From contig SBEG01000018.1 of the NCBI GenBank assembly GCA_009668975.1, forward strand, positions 20,340-84,339: a stretch of 64,000 nucleotides of DNA, given 5' to 3'. The translations under genes were made by a program, and so were the position numbers. The notes below the pieces were generated by a model. The model made no database searches. It was given only the letters and a program-made list of their open reading frames with translations, and was not told where the DNA came from. This document shows, in pieces, positions 36,836 to 47,827 of this stretch (positions are counted from its first letter, which is position 1; each line of letters starts with the position of its first letter). The DNA comes from Deltaproteobacteria bacterium (GTDB lineage Bacteria > Desulfobacterota > Desulfuromonadia > Geobacterales > Geobacteraceae).

Positions 36836-38926
36836 ATGAGACAAATAGTACAGGCAGAAATTCAAGGCAAAACAGTAAGTATTGAAACAGGCTGGTTGGC
36901 AAAACAGGCAAATGGTGCTGTCATAGTACGAAGTGGCGACACCATGGTATTGGTAACGGCTGTAGGAGCAAAAACAGTAAAGGAAAACCAGAACTTTTTC
37001 CCTCTAACGGTTAATTATCAAGAAAAAACCTATGCCGGCGGCAAGATTCCCGGTGGCTTTTTCAAAAGGGAAGGGCGTCCTTCCGAAAAGGAAACTCTTA
37101 CCTGCCGCCTGATTGACAGGCCCATTCGTCCGCTCTTCCCCGAATATTTCCTCAATGAAACCCAGATCATGGCTACCGTTATCTCCGCCGACCGCGATAA
37201 TGATCCGGGAATACTCTCCATTATTGGCGCATCGGCGGCACTCACCATTTCCGATCTTCCTTTTCAGGGACCGATTGCTGGTGTCAGGGTTGGCAGAGTT
37301 GCCGGTAATTTCATCTGTAATCCGACGGCTGATGAGCTTCTGACAAGCGATATTGATATTGTTGTAGCCGGAAGCAAGGACGCAGTCATTATGGTTGAAG
37401 GTGGTGCTGATATTGTAAGCGAGCAGGATCTGCTCGATGCCATTTTCTTCGCGCACGAGTCAATTCAGCCGATCATTGCCGCACAGGAAGAACTACAGAG
37501 CAAAGTAGGTCTGCCGAAAATCGAAGTGATCGCCCCATCTGTGGATGAGGCGCTTAGAGAACGTGTTTCTGCAGTTTCATTCGCTAAGATTAAGGAAGCT
37601 GTCAAAATCAAGTCCAAGATGGATCGCAAAGACGCTCTTTCTACTATCAAGAGCGAAACCATCGAAGAACTTCTGGCCGAATATGAGGGACGTGATGGCG
37701 AAATTGCCACATTCCTTTCCGATTTGGAATATCAGATTGTTCGAGAACATATTGCCATAGATGGCGAGCGAATAGACGGTCGCGATACGAAAACTGTCAG
37801 ACAAATAACCTGTGAAGCCGGCCTGCTTCCACGCGTGCATGGTTCAGCGCTCTTTACCCGTGGAGAAACACAGGCCCTGGTTGCTGCAACCCTTGGAACC
37901 AGCGTTGATGAACAACGGATCGACTCTCTCTACGGAGAGTCCAAGAAACGCTTTATGCTTCACTATAATTTTCCGCCGTTTTCCGTTGGCGAGACAAGTA
38001 TGCGCCTCGGTCCTGCACGCCGCGAGATTGGCCACGGTGCTTTAGCTGAAAGAGCTCTCGCAAAAGTTCTTCCTTCTTTTGACGACTTCCCCTATACCCT
38101 CAGAATCGTCTCCGAGACGCTTGAAAGCAATGGCTCATCTTCCATGGCGGCAGTTTGCGGCGGTACACTTTCCATGATGGACGCCGGCATTCCGATCAAA
38201 GCTCCAGTCGCTGGCATTGCCATGGGACTCATTAAAGAAGGAGATGCGGTAGTCATTCTTTCCGATATTCTCGGCGATGAGGACCATCTCGGCGATATGG
38301 ATTTCAAAGTCGCCGGTACGGCCAATGGTGTGACCGCGTTGCAGATGGATATTAAGATTGCTGGTGTAACTCGAGAGATCATGAAAGAGGCATTGGACCA
38401 GGCACGCGAGGGCAGACTCCATATTCTCGAAAAAATGACCGGAGAACTTGCTGAACCTCGCAAGGAAATGTCACCCTACGCGCCAAGGATTACGACGATA
38501 TACGTCAAAACAGATAAGATCAGAGACGTAATCGGCTCTGGTGGTAAAAACGTTCGTGGCATTACTGAAGCAACCGGGGTAACCATCGATATAGAAGATA
38601 CCGGCAAGATCAATATTGCCAGCCACGACATGGCAGCCTGCGAAAAAGCCATTAAAATGATTCGCGACCTGACTGCGGAGGCCGAAGAAGGCAAACTCTA
38701 CATGGGCACCGTTAAGAAGGTCATGGATTTCGGCGCTTTTGTAGAAATCTTCCCCGGAACCGATGGACTTGTTCACATCTCGGAGCTGGACACCGAGAGG
38801 GTTAAGAACGTCAGCGACGTCCTCCGCGAAGGTGATTCGGTTTTGGTGAAATGTATCGGCATCGACAAACAGGGTAAAATTAAGCTTTCTCGCAAAGAGG
38901 CTCTCGGTGCCACTCTTCCGGAATAA
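36836..38926 (+). CDS. pnp: Polyribonucleotide nucleotidyltransferase
   Basis: This 696-aa phosphorolytic 3'-5' exoribonuclease has two RNase PH-like domains ([30 protein letters not shown] in the first, with [20 protein letters not shown] and [13 protein letters not shown] in the second). These are followed by a KH domain ([12 protein letters not shown]) and an S1 domain ([20 protein letters not shown]). It degrades mRNA and helps mature RNAs. GGAGG precedes the ATG. A structured leader lies upstream. Confidence 0.97.
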   Translation: MRQIVQAEIQGKTVSIETGWLAKQANGAVIVRSGDTMVLVTAVGAKTVKENQNFFPLTVNYQEKTYAGGKIPGGFFKREGRPSEKETLTCRLIDRPIRPLFPEYFLNETQIMATVISADRDNDPGILSIIGASAALTISDLPFQGPIAGVRVGRVAGNFICNPTADELLTSDIDIVVAGSKDAVIMVEGGADIVSEQDLLDAIFFAHESIQPIIAAQEELQSKVGLPKIEVIAPSVDEALRERVSAVSFAKIKEAVKIKSKMDRKDALSTIKSETIEELLAEYEGRDGEIATFLSDLEYQIVREHIAIDGERIDGRDTKTVRQITCEAGLLPRVHGSALFTRGETQALVAATLGTSVDEQRIDSLYGESKKRFMLHYNFPPFSVGETSMRLGPARREIGHGALAERALAKVLPSFDDFPYTLRIVSETLESNGSSSMAAVCGGTLSMMDAGIPIKAPVAGIAMGLIKEGDAVVILSDILGDEDHLGDMDFKVAGTANGVTALQMDIKIAGVTREIMKEALDQAREGRLHILEKMTGELAEPRKEMSPYAPRITTIYVKTDKIRDVIGSGGKNVRGITEATGVTIDIEDTGKINIASHDMAACEKAIKMIRDLTAEAEEGKLYMGTVKKVMDFGAFVEIFPGTDGLVHISELDTERVKNVSDVLREGDSVLVKCIGIDKQGKIKLSRKEALGATLPE

Positions 38927-38976
38927 TCTGACAGCCTACCGCTGGAAATTACTATTTTCAGGGGTATAGTTATTAC

Positions 38977-40233
38977 ATGATAACCAAATCGGTTTTACAC
39001 AATGGAATACGAGTTATCAGTGAAACGATGCCTCACTCCCATTCCGTCTCAATCGGAATATGGATCACCAATGGCTCACGTAATGACCAAATTGATATAA
39101 ATGGTGCCTCCCATTTTATCGAGCACCTTCTTTTCAAAGGAACACCAACAAGAAACGCATTGGACATCGCCCGCGAAATTGACTCCGTGGGCGGTGTCCT
39201 GAATGCTTTTACTTGCCGTGAATATGTCTGCTATTATGCGAAGGTTTTGGACGAAGCCTTGCCCAAAGCCGTTGAACTGTTGGCTGATATCTTTCTAAAT
39301 TCACTATTTGATCAAGCCGACATAGAAAAGGAACGAAAGGTCGTCTTTCAGGAAATCTGGATGCTGAAAGACAATCCTGACAGCTATATTCACGATCTTT
39401 TTTGCCAAAACCTCTGGAAATCACACCCACTTGGTATGTCTATCATCGGTACAGAGGAAACAGTTGGCAGAATCTCCCGTGAAACCCTTTTGGACTTCAG
39501 AAATAAGCGTTTCTGTGCGGAAGATATCATCATTGCAGTCGCTGGAAACGTCGTTCACGACGATCTGATGGTTCTTCTTGAGAAGCTGTTTTCTGATGTT
39601 ACCCCGGGAGCATATGCTAAGAACGAGTCGACTCCTGCCTATAAAAAACAAATCAACCTGAACAATAAGGATCTTGAGCAGGTTCATCTCTGCCTCGGTA
39701 CAAAAGCCCTTCCCCAGAATAGCCCGAAAAGATATGTCGGGTACATTATAAACACGATACTGGGTGGTGGCATAAGCTCCCGTCTCTTTCAGGAAGTCCG
39801 GGAAAAAAGAGGGTTGGCTTATTCTGTCTACTCCTACATTCTTTCTCATTCCGATGCAGGTACTTTTGTTGTGTATGCAGGTACCAAGAAGGAACAACTT
39901 TTTGAGGTTATTGAAGTAATACTGCAGCTCATGAAGAAGATGAAGAGTGAACCGGTTACCTCAGCTGAAATGCTTTTTTCGATTGACCATCTTAAGGGAA
40001 ATCTTCTTCTGTCGCTGGAAAGCACCGACAACAGGATGACAAAGCTGGCAAAAAATGAGATTTATTTTGACCGTCAAATATCTATTCCGGAAATCGTTGC
40101 CGGTTTAGAACGTGTTACAACCAATGATATCATCGATCTCTGCAATGAGCTTTTTCAAGACAGGTTCCTAACCCTGGAACTGATGGGCAAACTGGATGAT
40201 CTTTCCATCAAACCATCTTCCATTTCTCTCTGA
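38977..40233 (+). CDS. M16 family zinc peptidase (processing-peptidase-like)
   Basis: This 418-aa protein has the inverted zinc motif HFIEHLLFKGT (HxxEH) near residue 49 and the downstream glutamate region ELLADIFLNSLFDQADIEKERKVVFQEI. The second domain contains GGGISSRLFQEVREKRGLAYSVYSY. This pnp-linked M16 protease is common in bacteria and its substrate is not well defined. It starts 50 bp after pnp and is followed 6 bp later by dut. Confidence 0.92.
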   Translation: MITKSVLHNGIRVISETMPHSHSVSIGIWITNGSRNDQIDINGASHFIEHLLFKGTPTRNALDIAREIDSVGGVLNAFTCREYVCYYAKVLDEALPKAVELLADIFLNSLFDQADIEKERKVVFQEIWMLKDNPDSYIHDLFCQNLWKSHPLGMSIIGTEETVGRISRETLLDFRNKRFCAEDIIIAVAGNVVHDDLMVLLEKLFSDVTPGAYAKNESTPAYKKQINLNNKDLEQVHLCLGTKALPQNSPKRYVGYIINTILGGGISSRLFQEVREKRGLAYSVYSYILSHSDAGTFVVYAGTKKEQLFEVIEVILQLMKKMKSEPVTSAEMLFSIDHLKGNLLLSLESTDNRMTKLAKNEIYFDRQISIPEIVAGLERVTTNDIIDLCNELFQDRFLTLELMGKLDDLSIKPSSISL

Positions 40234-40239
40234 TACCCC

Positions 40240-40692
40240 ATGAATAATTCACTTTCCGTAAAAATCAGACGACTTCGTTCCGCCAGCGTTAATCAATTAC
40301 CATGCTATATGACAGCCCACTCCGCGGGCATGGACCTTTACGCCGAATTAACGGACGATATCGTTCTCTCGCCCGGTGAGCGCACCCTTGTTCCTACCGG
40401 AATAGCCCTGGAAATCCCAGAAGGATATGAGGTCCAGATTAGACCCAGAAGCGGTCTTGCACTTCGACATGGCATTACCCTGGTAAATTCTCCCGGTACA
40501 ATTGACCCTGACTATCGAGGTGAAATTGCTGTTATTGTAATCAACCATGGCACGGAAACATTTTCCATCAAGTCCGGAGATAGAATTGCGCAGATGGTTT
40601 TTTCGCGTTTCATCAGAGCCACGTTTACGGAAGTCACGGAATTAGGAGAAACTGCAAGAGGCGATGGTGGTTTTGGCCATACCGGAAAATAA
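40240..40692 (+). CDS. dut: dUTP diphosphatase
   Basis: This 150-aa trimeric dUTPase carries the five motifs: [32 protein letters not shown] and the C-terminal [11 protein letters not shown]. It hydrolyses dUTP to dUMP and PPi, keeping uracil out of DNA. It lies 6 bp after the M16 protease, so they are likely cotranscribed. Confidence 0.97.
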   Translation: MNNSLSVKIRRLRSASVNQLPCYMTAHSAGMDLYAELTDDIVLSPGERTLVPTGIALEIPEGYEVQIRPRSGLALRHGITLVNSPGTIDPDYRGEIAVIVINHGTETFSIKSGDRIAQMVFSRFIRATFTEVTELGETARGDGGFGHTGK

Positions 40693-40727
40693 TGTTTTCC
40701 TTTAAACAAAAGTTGATGGTGATGTAA

Positions 40728-40759
40728 TTCTTGACCATATACTCAGCCTTGGTCAAGAA
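40728..40759. repeat. 9-bp-arm inverted repeat between dut and the aminopeptidase
   Basis: TTCTTGACC (40728-40736) and GGTCAAGAA (40751-40759) are perfect inverted repeats with a 14-bp spacer, followed only by CCCTTTCT. It may be a weak terminator for dut or an operator 60 bp before the next start codon. Confidence 0.4.
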
Positions 40760-40818
40760 CCCTTTCTGTCGAACTGTGCCTTCAGGATTTACTGAACTTT
40801 TATTCAATAGGAGAGAGA

Positions 40819-41922
40819 ATGCAGGATCCCCGAATCAAGGAAATGGCTTCTGTGCTTGTTGATTACTCAACACAGGTCAAGAAAAACGATGTCGTGTTGA
40901 TTAGTGCTTCGGGCATTTCCTGTCTTCCTCTCGTGAAAGAAATTTATGCGCAGTGTCTCAACAAAGGGGCAAAATACGTTGAATACGATTTCTCAATTCC
41001 CGAGTTAAATCGTCTTTTTTTTACCAATGCCGACGAAAGCCAGCTTGCCCACTTTCCCCAACACAAACTTGACTTCATGAAGAAGGTTACCGTTTTTATC
41101 GGAATCGGCTCCGCTGAGAATTCGATGGTCATGGCACAGGTCAATCAGGAAAACATGATTGCCTATTCGAAAGTGGTGAGGCCGATAATCGACTGGAGGG
41201 TGAAAAATACCCGCTGGGTTGTTACGCGTTTCCCCACCCATGGTTCCGCCCAGGAAGCACGCATGAGTCTTGACGAGTACGAAGACTATCTTTTTTCCTC
41301 CTGCTGCATCGATTGGAAGGCAGAATCGAAAAAACAGAACAAACTGAAAAAACTCATGGACAGGGCCGAGAAAGTTCGGATTTCAGCATCGGACACAGAG
41401 CTTTCCTTCAGCATCAAGGGGATGAAAAGCATAAAATGTGACGGCCGGTGTAACATTCCTGACGGGGAGGTATATACCGCCCCGGTTCGCGATTCCGTAG
41501 AAGGATATATCACTTATAACTGCCCCTCAATCTACCAGGGGAAAGAATTTAACGATGTGCGCTTCGAATTTTCCAAAGGAAAGATTATCAAGGCTACCGC
41601 TGCGGCATCCAGTAGATCACTGAATCGAATCCTGGACACAGATGAAGGTGCCCGTTATATCGGAGAATTCGCTATTGGGGTAAACCCGAAAATCCGTGTT
41701 CCGATGCGAAATATCCTGTTTGACGAAAAGATCTTCGGGTCGATTCATCTGACACCTGGTCAAAGCTATGAGGAATGTGACAATGGCAATCAATCCGCGG
41801 TTCATTGGGATTTGGTGAAAATTCTCACGGGCAACGGTGAAATTTGGTTCGATGATATATTGATCCAGAAAGACGGATACTTTGTTCATGAGACTCTTCT
41901 TGACCTGAATCCGGGGGACTGA
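40819..41922 (+). CDS. M29 family (thermophilic-type) aminopeptidase
   Basis: This 367-aa protein has M29 signatures: CNIPDGEVYTAP, GEFAIGVNP, DEKIFGSIHLTPGQSY and SAVHWDLV, which contain the conserved Glu, His and Asp metal ligands. M29 enzymes are cytoplasmic dinuclear-metal aminopeptidases. AGGAGAGAGA precedes the ATG. The next gene follows after 2 bp, suggesting an operon with the Sua5/YciO gene. Confidence 0.92.
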   Translation: MQDPRIKEMASVLVDYSTQVKKNDVVLISASGISCLPLVKEIYAQCLNKGAKYVEYDFSIPELNRLFFTNADESQLAHFPQHKLDFMKKVTVFIGIGSAENSMVMAQVNQENMIAYSKVVRPIIDWRVKNTRWVVTRFPTHGSAQEARMSLDEYEDYLFSSCCIDWKAESKKQNKLKKLMDRAEKVRISASDTELSFSIKGMKSIKCDGRCNIPDGEVYTAPVRDSVEGYITYNCPSIYQGKEFNDVRFEFSKGKIIKATAAASSRSLNRILDTDEGARYIGEFAIGVNPKIRVPMRNILFDEKIFGSIHLTPGQSYEECDNGNQSAVHWDLVKILTGNGEIWFDDILIQKDGYFVHETLLDLNPGD

Positions 41923-41924
41923 CA

Positions 41925-42533
41925 ATGGTAATTGAAATTAACCCAGACAATCCACAGCCCCGGCTTATTGCAAAAGTCGTTCAAGTTCTTGAAAAAGGCG
42001 GAGTAATTACCTATCCAACTGATACAACGTACGGAATCGGCTGCAGTATCATGAGCAAACGAGGTATAGAGCGGATTTATTCCATCAAACAACGTGAAAA
42101 AAACAAGCCGTTTTCCTTCATCTGCAGTGACCTTTCCGATATTGCCCGCTACGCCAAGGTAAGTAATTACCAATACAAAGTTATGAAGCGCCTTCTTCCC
42201 GGAGCCTTCACCTTTGTCTTAAATTCTACGAACATAGTTCCCGGTCTGCTGGTAACCAAGCAGAAAACGGTAGGAATAAGAATCCCTGACAATAAGATCT
42301 GTTTGGCAATCGTACAAGCATTAGGACATCCGATCATTACCACAAGTGCCAACCGATCCGGAGAAGAGCCGATCGGAGACCCTTCCATTGTTGATCAGGA
42401 ACTTGGTAAACAAGTGGACCTTGTCGTCAGCGGCGGGATATTATCCGCTGCTGTCAGTTCAGTGGTGAGCCTGATTGACGACACGCCTGTGGTCCTTCGC
42501 AGGGGGCTAGGTGACGTCGGCTGGTGTGAATAA
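41925..42533 (+). CDS. Sua5/YciO/YrdC family protein (threonylcarbamoyl-AMP synthase-like)
   Basis: This 202-aa protein has the YrdC fold motifs: GGVITYPTDTTYGIGC, IKQREKNKPFSFIC, LPGAFTFVL, VGIRIPD and ITTSANRSGEEP. YrdC/Sua5 enzymes make threonylcarbamoyl-AMP for tRNA t6A37. Sequence style (NKPFSFIC) is closer to YciO, whose in vivo role is less certain, so I leave the symbol blank. It is 2 bp behind the aminopeptidase. Confidence 0.88.
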   Translation: MVIEINPDNPQPRLIAKVVQVLEKGGVITYPTDTTYGIGCSIMSKRGIERIYSIKQREKNKPFSFICSDLSDIARYAKVSNYQYKVMKRLLPGAFTFVLNSTNIVPGLLVTKQKTVGIRIPDNKICLAIVQALGHPIITTSANRSGEEPIGDPSIVDQELGKQVDLVVSGGILSAAVSSVVSLIDDTPVVLRRGLGDVGWCE

Positions 42534-42602
42534 TCCAGCCTTTCCGCGTACTCAAACTTTCGCGTACCGGAAGTCGCTGATACGCACAAAGAAAAATACA
42601 CC

Positions 42603-43001
42603 ATGACTTTCTATGCAACTGTGACGTCGAGACCATTTAGACGTCTCGTCCTACTGATCTGGGTACTTATCATTTTCTGGCTGTCACTTGACCCGGCTCC
42701 GCCTGTTCCCGATCCTAAAATATTCGGCTGCGACAAGATTCTGCACGCAGTAGCGTATGGTGGCCTAACCCTTTTCGCCGGTTGGGCTTTGGAAGGACCC
42801 TCTCCGCTCAAAATATCCTCATGGTGTGCAATAGCCGCGACGTCAACAGCCCTTGGCGGTGTTTTGGAAGTTTTCCAGATGGCTTTTACCTCTAGCAGGA
42901 CTGCTGAGTTGGCAGATTTTCTCGCTGATGCAGTTGGGGCCGTTGTCGTCCTGCTCGTCGTTTTCGGCATAAGAAAATATAGGCTCCGACGCTCATTATG
43001 A
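42603..43001 (+). CDS. VanZ family membrane protein
   Basis: This is a 132-aa protein with four predicted membrane helices and VanZ-like motifs: LIIFWLSLDPAPPVP, CDKILHAVAYGGLTLFAG (conserved Asp-Lys-x-x-His) and FQMAFTSSRTAELADFLADAVGA. VanZ-like proteins are widespread; apart from teicoplanin resistance in enterococci their function is unknown. It follows the Sua5 gene by 69 bp. Confidence 0.82.
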   Translation: MTFYATVTSRPFRRLVLLIWVLIIFWLSLDPAPPVPDPKIFGCDKILHAVAYGGLTLFAGWALEGPSPLKISSWCAIAATSTALGGVLEVFQMAFTSSRTAELADFLADAVGAVVVLLVVFGIRKYRLRRSL

Positions 43002-43082
43002 AACGGTAAATCATCAGAGACAGCAGTACTCCGTCAAGTAACTCACGCTCGTTAAATTATTGAATTAACAAGGGAAGGCACC

Positions 43083-43763
43083 ATGCTGAAAGCAGTCATA
43101 TTTGATTTTGATGGAATTATTGTGGACACTGAACCGATTCATTTTCAAGCATTTCAGAGTATTCTTCAACCACTTGGTCTCGGATATTCCTGGGATGAAT
43201 ATCTAGAGAAGTACATTGGTTTTGACGACAGGGATGCCTTCCGCGAAGCATTTTCCAGTACCGGTAACATACTTGATGACGTGATGCTGGGCGACCTAAT
43301 CAACCGCAAAGCAGAATTTTTTGAAAGAATCGTACGTCAAGGTGTACAACCCTACCCGGGAGTTCTAGACCTTGTGAAGGCACTTTCCGGAAACCTGCCG
43401 CTCGGACTTTGCAGTGGGGCCTTGCGACGAGACATCATGCCGATACTTGAACAATTTGGATTGCAAACGGCATTCGATATCATCGTTACCGCCGATGATG
43501 TGCAGGCAAGCAAACCGGACCCGGAAAGCTACCTATTATCAATCAAGCGCCTTACGGAAGTATTTCAACCGTCAAATATTCTTCCGCAGGATTGTATTGC
43601 CATTGAAGACACGCCGGCAGGCATTTTATCGGCATCAGGTGCCGGTCTCCACGTGATTGCTGTGACCAATAGTTATGAAAAACAGCGTCTAGGCGGGGCC
43701 ATACACATTACCGATTCGCTGGAAAATATCACAATTGGGGATTTACGTTCTTTTTTGGAGTGA
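43083..43763 (+). CDS. HAD-superfamily hydrolase (beta-phosphoglucomutase/phosphatase type)
   Basis: This 226-aa HAD protein has motif I DFDGIIVDTEPIH with the nucleophile Asp, motif II LCSGALRRD, motif III Lys in KPDPESY and motif IV IEDTPAGILSASGAG. The cap is the small helical type seen in beta-phosphoglucomutase and sugar-phosphate phosphatases. The substrate cannot be deduced. GGGAAGG precedes the ATG. Confidence 0.9.
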   Translation: MLKAVIFDFDGIIVDTEPIHFQAFQSILQPLGLGYSWDEYLEKYIGFDDRDAFREAFSSTGNILDDVMLGDLINRKAEFFERIVRQGVQPYPGVLDLVKALSGNLPLGLCSGALRRDIMPILEQFGLQTAFDIIVTADDVQASKPDPESYLLSIKRLTEVFQPSNILPQDCIAIEDTPAGILSASGAGLHVIAVTNSYEKQRLGGAIHITDSLENITIGDLRSFLE

Positions 43764-43789
43764 AGCGCTGGTCGCTGCCGGCTGATTTT

Positions 43790-44557
43790 TCAAGGATGCA
43801 CAAGGGGCAGATTTGTAAGATATACGGAACCATCGGCCATGACAACCTTACGAATGGTGCTTATTTTTCTTTCAGTCACTTTCGAACTCGAAGGTCGTTG
43901 CAGGGATGAGGAGCCACCGAGAAAATCTGTGGTTATATTTTGACCATCAAGCCAGGCCTCAAAATGAAGATGAGGTCCCGTGGATCGACCTGTCGAACCT
44001 GTAAGGGCAATGATGGTATTTTCGTTCACCCGATCTCCACAGGAAGTCAAGTTACTGCTATTGTGGGCATACAAGGTTGTCATTCCCCCCCCATGTTCAA
44101 CAATTACGATGTTCCCATAACCGCCTCGTGTTCCGCTATAGGAGACTACACCGGCAGCCACCGGCTTTACTGGAGAACCCTCAGGTATTGCGATATCCAC
44201 GCCTTTGTGACTTTTCAGCACACCATCGATTGGATCATAACGGAGTCCCACTGACGAAGAAATGAGGCCTTGAACCGGCAAGGAGTATTTACCTTTTTGG
44301 GTCGAAAGAGGCCGTGCGGCAGGGAGAGAATTTCTCGAGGAAGCAGGAACTGTTTCTTTAAATTTCTTTACTTTCTTATTGACCCTGCGGTGCTCGCGTA
44401 TAACAAGAACTGACTCACGATTTATCGGCGCATCGGTATAACATTCAACTCCATCCTGGGAAATGGACCGGTAGATATCAGCGGTTGCGCAGTTCACAAC
44501 AAATAATGATAGTAAAACTAAAACACACAGATAGATATACATAGAAATGACTTTCAA
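43790..44557 (-). CDS. Secreted M23 peptidase with N-terminal DUF4124 domain
   Basis: This 255-aa exported protein has a signal peptide (about 1-26, LCVLVLLSLFVVNCATA) that ends near a Cys, a DUF4124-type segment (DIYRSISQDGVECYTDAP) and a LytM/M23 endopeptidase domain. The zinc motif HKGVDIAIPEG (HxxxD) and PHLHFEAW (HxH) are intact, so it should be catalytically competent on peptidoglycan cross-links or act as an activator. It is monocistronic and convergent with the HAD gene. Confidence 0.88.
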   Translation of the reverse strand: MKVISMYIYLCVLVLLSLFVVNCATADIYRSISQDGVECYTDAPINRESVLVIREHRRVNKKVKKFKETVPASSRNSLPAARPLSTQKGKYSLPVQGLISSSVGLRYDPIDGVLKSHKGVDIAIPEGSPVKPVAAGVVSYSGTRGGYGNIVIVEHGGGMTTLYAHNSSNLTSCGDRVNENTIIALTGSTGRSTGPHLHFEAWLDGQNITTDFLGGSSSLQRPSSSKVTERKISTIRKVVMADGSVYLTNLPLVHP

Positions 44558-44706
44558 GCCGATAAGTTGTTGCTGGACTCTCTTTTGATATTCAATTCAA
44601 GATGTTCCTCATTTGTCGTTATACCGTTAGTGGCGAAGATTTGCAAGAAATGCCGTGGTTTTTCAATTTTCAAATATTGTAATGAAGAAGGAAAGGAGGC
44701 CTTTTA

Positions 44707-45618
44707 GTGCGAATTGCGGTTGTCGGAGCGGGTGCACTGGGACTCTACTATGGCGCTATCCTGCAAAAAGCTGGAAAAGATGTATACTTCTTGCTGCGGA
44801 GTGATTATGAGGCAATCTGTTCCCAGGGAATCACCGTAAATTCCGTTGACGGTAATTTCCATCTCCCGAAAGTCAAGGGATTCCGGACTGCTTCTGAAAT
44901 CGGGACAGTAGACCTTGTCCTTGTTGGTTTAAAAACTTTCGCCAACCATTTGTATGCCGAGCTCATATCGCCACTTGTTGGGTCTCAGACACAAATCATT
45001 ACCTTACAAAACGGCCTGGGTAATGAAGAAAACCTTGCCGACCTTTTTGGCGAAGAGAAAATCCTTGGCGGTGTGGCCTTCCTCTGTTCGAACCGTGTAA
45101 AACCAGGGGTTGTTCAGCATCTGGGGGAGGGGCGAATTCTCCTGGGAGAATATGTCAGGGAAAGCAAAAGCCGAACAGAATTGATCGCCGCAGTTTTTCG
45201 TGACGCCGGGATCGACTGCCGAATTGTGAGTGACCTTCAGTACTCCCGCTGGGAAAAACTCGTCTGGAACATTCCTTTCAACGGTCTCTGCGCGCTTATG
45301 CTCAAACCCGTTGAGTCGCTTTTGCTCTTCGAGCCGACTCGCAATCTGATAATTGACATTATGGGAGAGGTCATCAGTGCGGCAAACGCGCAGTCTCTTA
45401 AGAAAAATGTACCTCTATCACTTGCTGAAAAAATGGTGGCATCATCGAAAAGATTGGGGCATTATAAGCCGTCAATGCTGATCGATCGACTCGAAGCACA
45501 CCCTTTGGAGCTAGATGCAATCTTCGGCGTACCTCTACGACGCGCATACGAAAAAGGTGTACAGATGCCTCGAGTTCAGCAATTATTTGCCCTGCTGCAG
45601 TTGACCGAGAAAGATTAA
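44707..45618 (+). CDS. panE: 2-dehydropantoate 2-reductase
   Basis: This 303-aa NADPH-dependent reductase has a Rossmann motif VVGAGALGLYYGAIL, QNGLGNEENLA, the catalytic Lys region WEKLVWNIPFNGLCAL and C-terminal KPSMLIDRLEAHPLELDAIFG with the conserved Glu. It makes pantoate in the CoA pathway. GTG 44707 is preceded by AAAGGAGG. An intrinsic terminator follows. Confidence 0.92.
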   Translation: MRIAVVGAGALGLYYGAILQKAGKDVYFLLRSDYEAICSQGITVNSVDGNFHLPKVKGFRTASEIGTVDLVLVGLKTFANHLYAELISPLVGSQTQIITLQNGLGNEENLADLFGEEKILGGVAFLCSNRVKPGVVQHLGEGRILLGEYVRESKSRTELIAAVFRDAGIDCRIVSDLQYSRWEKLVWNIPFNGLCALMLKPVESLLLFEPTRNLIIDIMGEVISAANAQSLKKNVPLSLAEKMVASSKRLGHYKPSMLIDRLEAHPLELDAIFGVPLRRAYEKGVQMPRVQQLFALLQLTEKD

Positions 45619-45661
45619 TAATTCATCTTTTATGATTGATAAAGTTTTGCCACATACCAAA

Positions 45662-45723
45662 ACAGCCCAAAGAATAAGCAACTCAAAAAAGGTTGCCCAT
45701 TATTTGGGCTGTACAACTTTTTT
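45662..45723 (+). terminator. Long-stem terminator after panE
   Basis: ACAGCCCAAA-AAT--GCAAC (from 45662) pairs with GTTGC-CATTATTTGGGCTGT (to 45712), with small internal mismatches, followed by ACAAC and six T residues. It isolates panE from the nitrogen operon. Confidence 0.8.
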
Positions 45724-45784
45724 GCACAAGTCAACTACGTACACAACTATCTGTTTTTTTGGGACAAGTAGTTTTTTTTATTTT

Positions 45785-45801
45785 TAGGCAGACAATTTGC
45801 A
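45785..45801 (+). promoter_or_regulatory. Sigma-54 promoter of glnB-glnA
   Basis: TAGGCAGACAATTTGCA has GG at 45787-45788 and GC at 45799-45800, exactly 10 bp apart, the -24/-12 element. Transcription would start near 45812, about 80 nt before the PII start codon. It matches the promoter type found before amt. Confidence 0.65.
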
Positions 45802-45868
45802 ATTCAAAAAACGCCATATAATTTTTACGTCCCTAAACATATGACACATACCAATATGAATTGTATGA

Positions 45869-46231
<363 letters not shown>

Positions 46232-46265
46232 TAGTGTTTATTTAACTTTATAAAGGAGAAAATGA

Positions 46266-47678
46266 ATGACACCGCAAGAAGTTGTAAAGTTTGCACAAGA
46301 CAATGGCGCACTTATGGTAGATTTCAAATTCATGGACTTCGTCGGTATCTGGCAGCATTTCAGTGTGCCTATCAGCGAATTCGATGAAGATGTATTTGAA
46401 GACGGTCTGGGTTTCGATGGTTCTTCCATCCGAGGCTGGCAGCCTATCCATGCGTCCGACATGATCATCCTTCCTGATTGCACAACAGCAATTATGGATC
46501 CTTTCACTGCCATTCCTACTCTGAGCCTAATCTGCAACATTTTTGATCCGATCACCAAAGAAGGCTATAGCCGCGATCCGCGAAACATCGCAAAAAAAGC
46601 TGAAGCCTACCTGAAAGCTTCCGGTATTGGCGACACTGCGTACTTTGGCCCGGAAGCCGAGTTCTTCATTTTTGATGACGTACGTTACGACTCATCGGCA
46701 AATCAGTCTTTCTACATCGTTGACTCTTCAGAAGGCGCATGGAACACCGGCCGCGAAGAATTCCCCAACCTCGGTTACAAGCCACGCCACAAAGAAGGTT
46801 ATTTCCCGGTATCTCCGACCGACTCCCAAAACGATCTCCGTAACGAAATGGTTATGGAACTGCAGAATGTCGGGATCCGCATTGAATGCCAGCATCACGA
46901 AGTTGCCACAGGTGGCCAGGCTGAGATCGACATGCGTTTCGCTTCCATGCTCGAAATGGCCGATCAGCTTCAGTGGTTCAAATATGTCATCAAAAACGTA
47001 GCACTGCGTAACGGCAAAACCGTTACTTTCATGCCAAAACCGCTCTATGGCGACAATGGCTCCGGTATGCATACGCACGTTTCCATCTGGAAGGACGGCA
47101 CCAACCTTTTTGCCGGGGACAAGTACGGCGGGCTTTCCCAGATGGCTCTCTGGTACATCGGTGGCATTATCAAGCATGCCAAAGCACTCTGCGCACTGAC
47201 CAACCCGACAACAAACTCCTACAAGCGTCTTGTTCCGGGTTTTGAAGCTCCGGTCAATATGTGCTACTCCAGCAGAAACCGTTCTGCTGCACTGCGTATC
47301 CCGATGTTCTCCACCAATCCGAAGTCGAAGCGTGTCGAGTACAGAACTCCTGACCCTTCCTGCAACGGCTACCTGGCCTTTGCCGCAATTTTAATGGCCG
47401 GTCTTGACGGCATCGAGAACAAAATCGATCCGGGTCAGCCGCTTGATAAGGACATTTACGGACTTTCTCCGGAAGAACTCTCCGGCATTCCTTCAGCTCC
47501 GGGCAGCCTTGAAGAAGCTCTGAATGCCCTCAAGGAAGACCATGAGTTCCTCTTGAAAGGCGATGTTTTCACACCAGACGTTATTGAAAAGTGGATAGAA
47601 TACAAAACCGAAGCAGAGGTAAACGCAGTTCGCATGCGTCCTGTTCCCATGGAATTTGCCCTGTACTTCGATATATAA
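46266..47678 (+). CDS. glnA: Glutamine synthetase type I
   Basis: This 470-aa GS-I beta enzyme has [29 protein letters not shown], the ATP-binding [37 protein letters not shown] and NRSAALRIP. Tyr398 in DIYGLSPEE is the adenylylation site, so GlnE control is expected. It forms glutamine from glutamate, ammonium and ATP. AAAGGAG precedes the ATG, and a strong terminator follows. It is cotranscribed with the PII gene. Confidence 0.98.
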   Translation: MTPQEVVKFAQDNGALMVDFKFMDFVGIWQHFSVPISEFDEDVFEDGLGFDGSSIRGWQPIHASDMIILPDCTTAIMDPFTAIPTLSLICNIFDPITKEGYSRDPRNIAKKAEAYLKASGIGDTAYFGPEAEFFIFDDVRYDSSANQSFYIVDSSEGAWNTGREEFPNLGYKPRHKEGYFPVSPTDSQNDLRNEMVMELQNVGIRIECQHHEVATGGQAEIDMRFASMLEMADQLQWFKYVIKNVALRNGKTVTFMPKPLYGDNGSGMHTHVSIWKDGTNLFAGDKYGGLSQMALWYIGGIIKHAKALCALTNPTTNSYKRLVPGFEAPVNMCYSSRNRSAALRIPMFSTNPKSKRVEYRTPDPSCNGYLAFAAILMAGLDGIENKIDPGQPLDKDIYGLSPEELSGIPSAPGSLEEALNALKEDHEFLLKGDVFTPDVIEKWIEYKTEAEVNAVRMRPVPMEFALYFDI

Positions 47679-47701
47679 ATTTCTGAATCTGCGCGGTAAG
47701 A

Positions 47702-47730
47702 AAAGGCGGGAGCAATCCCGCCTTTTTTTT
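47702..47730 (+). terminator. glnA terminator
   Basis: AAAGGCGGGA and TCCCGCCTTT form a GC-rich stem with a short loop and an eight-T tail, 24 bp after the glnA stop. Confidence 0.92.
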
Positions 47731-47827
47731 CGTCTATTTCATTGCCAGATGTGCGTTCGTTGACTATTATGATCCAATCTGCTAAAAGCAGACAGTTTCT
47801 CATCCAACTATGCTGCAGAGAAGGTAT

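Noticed and set aside
44558..44706. Riboswitch or RNA gene before panE
   Set aside because: No conserved aptamer motif or stable multi-stem fold is visible; only the panE ribosome site is supported.
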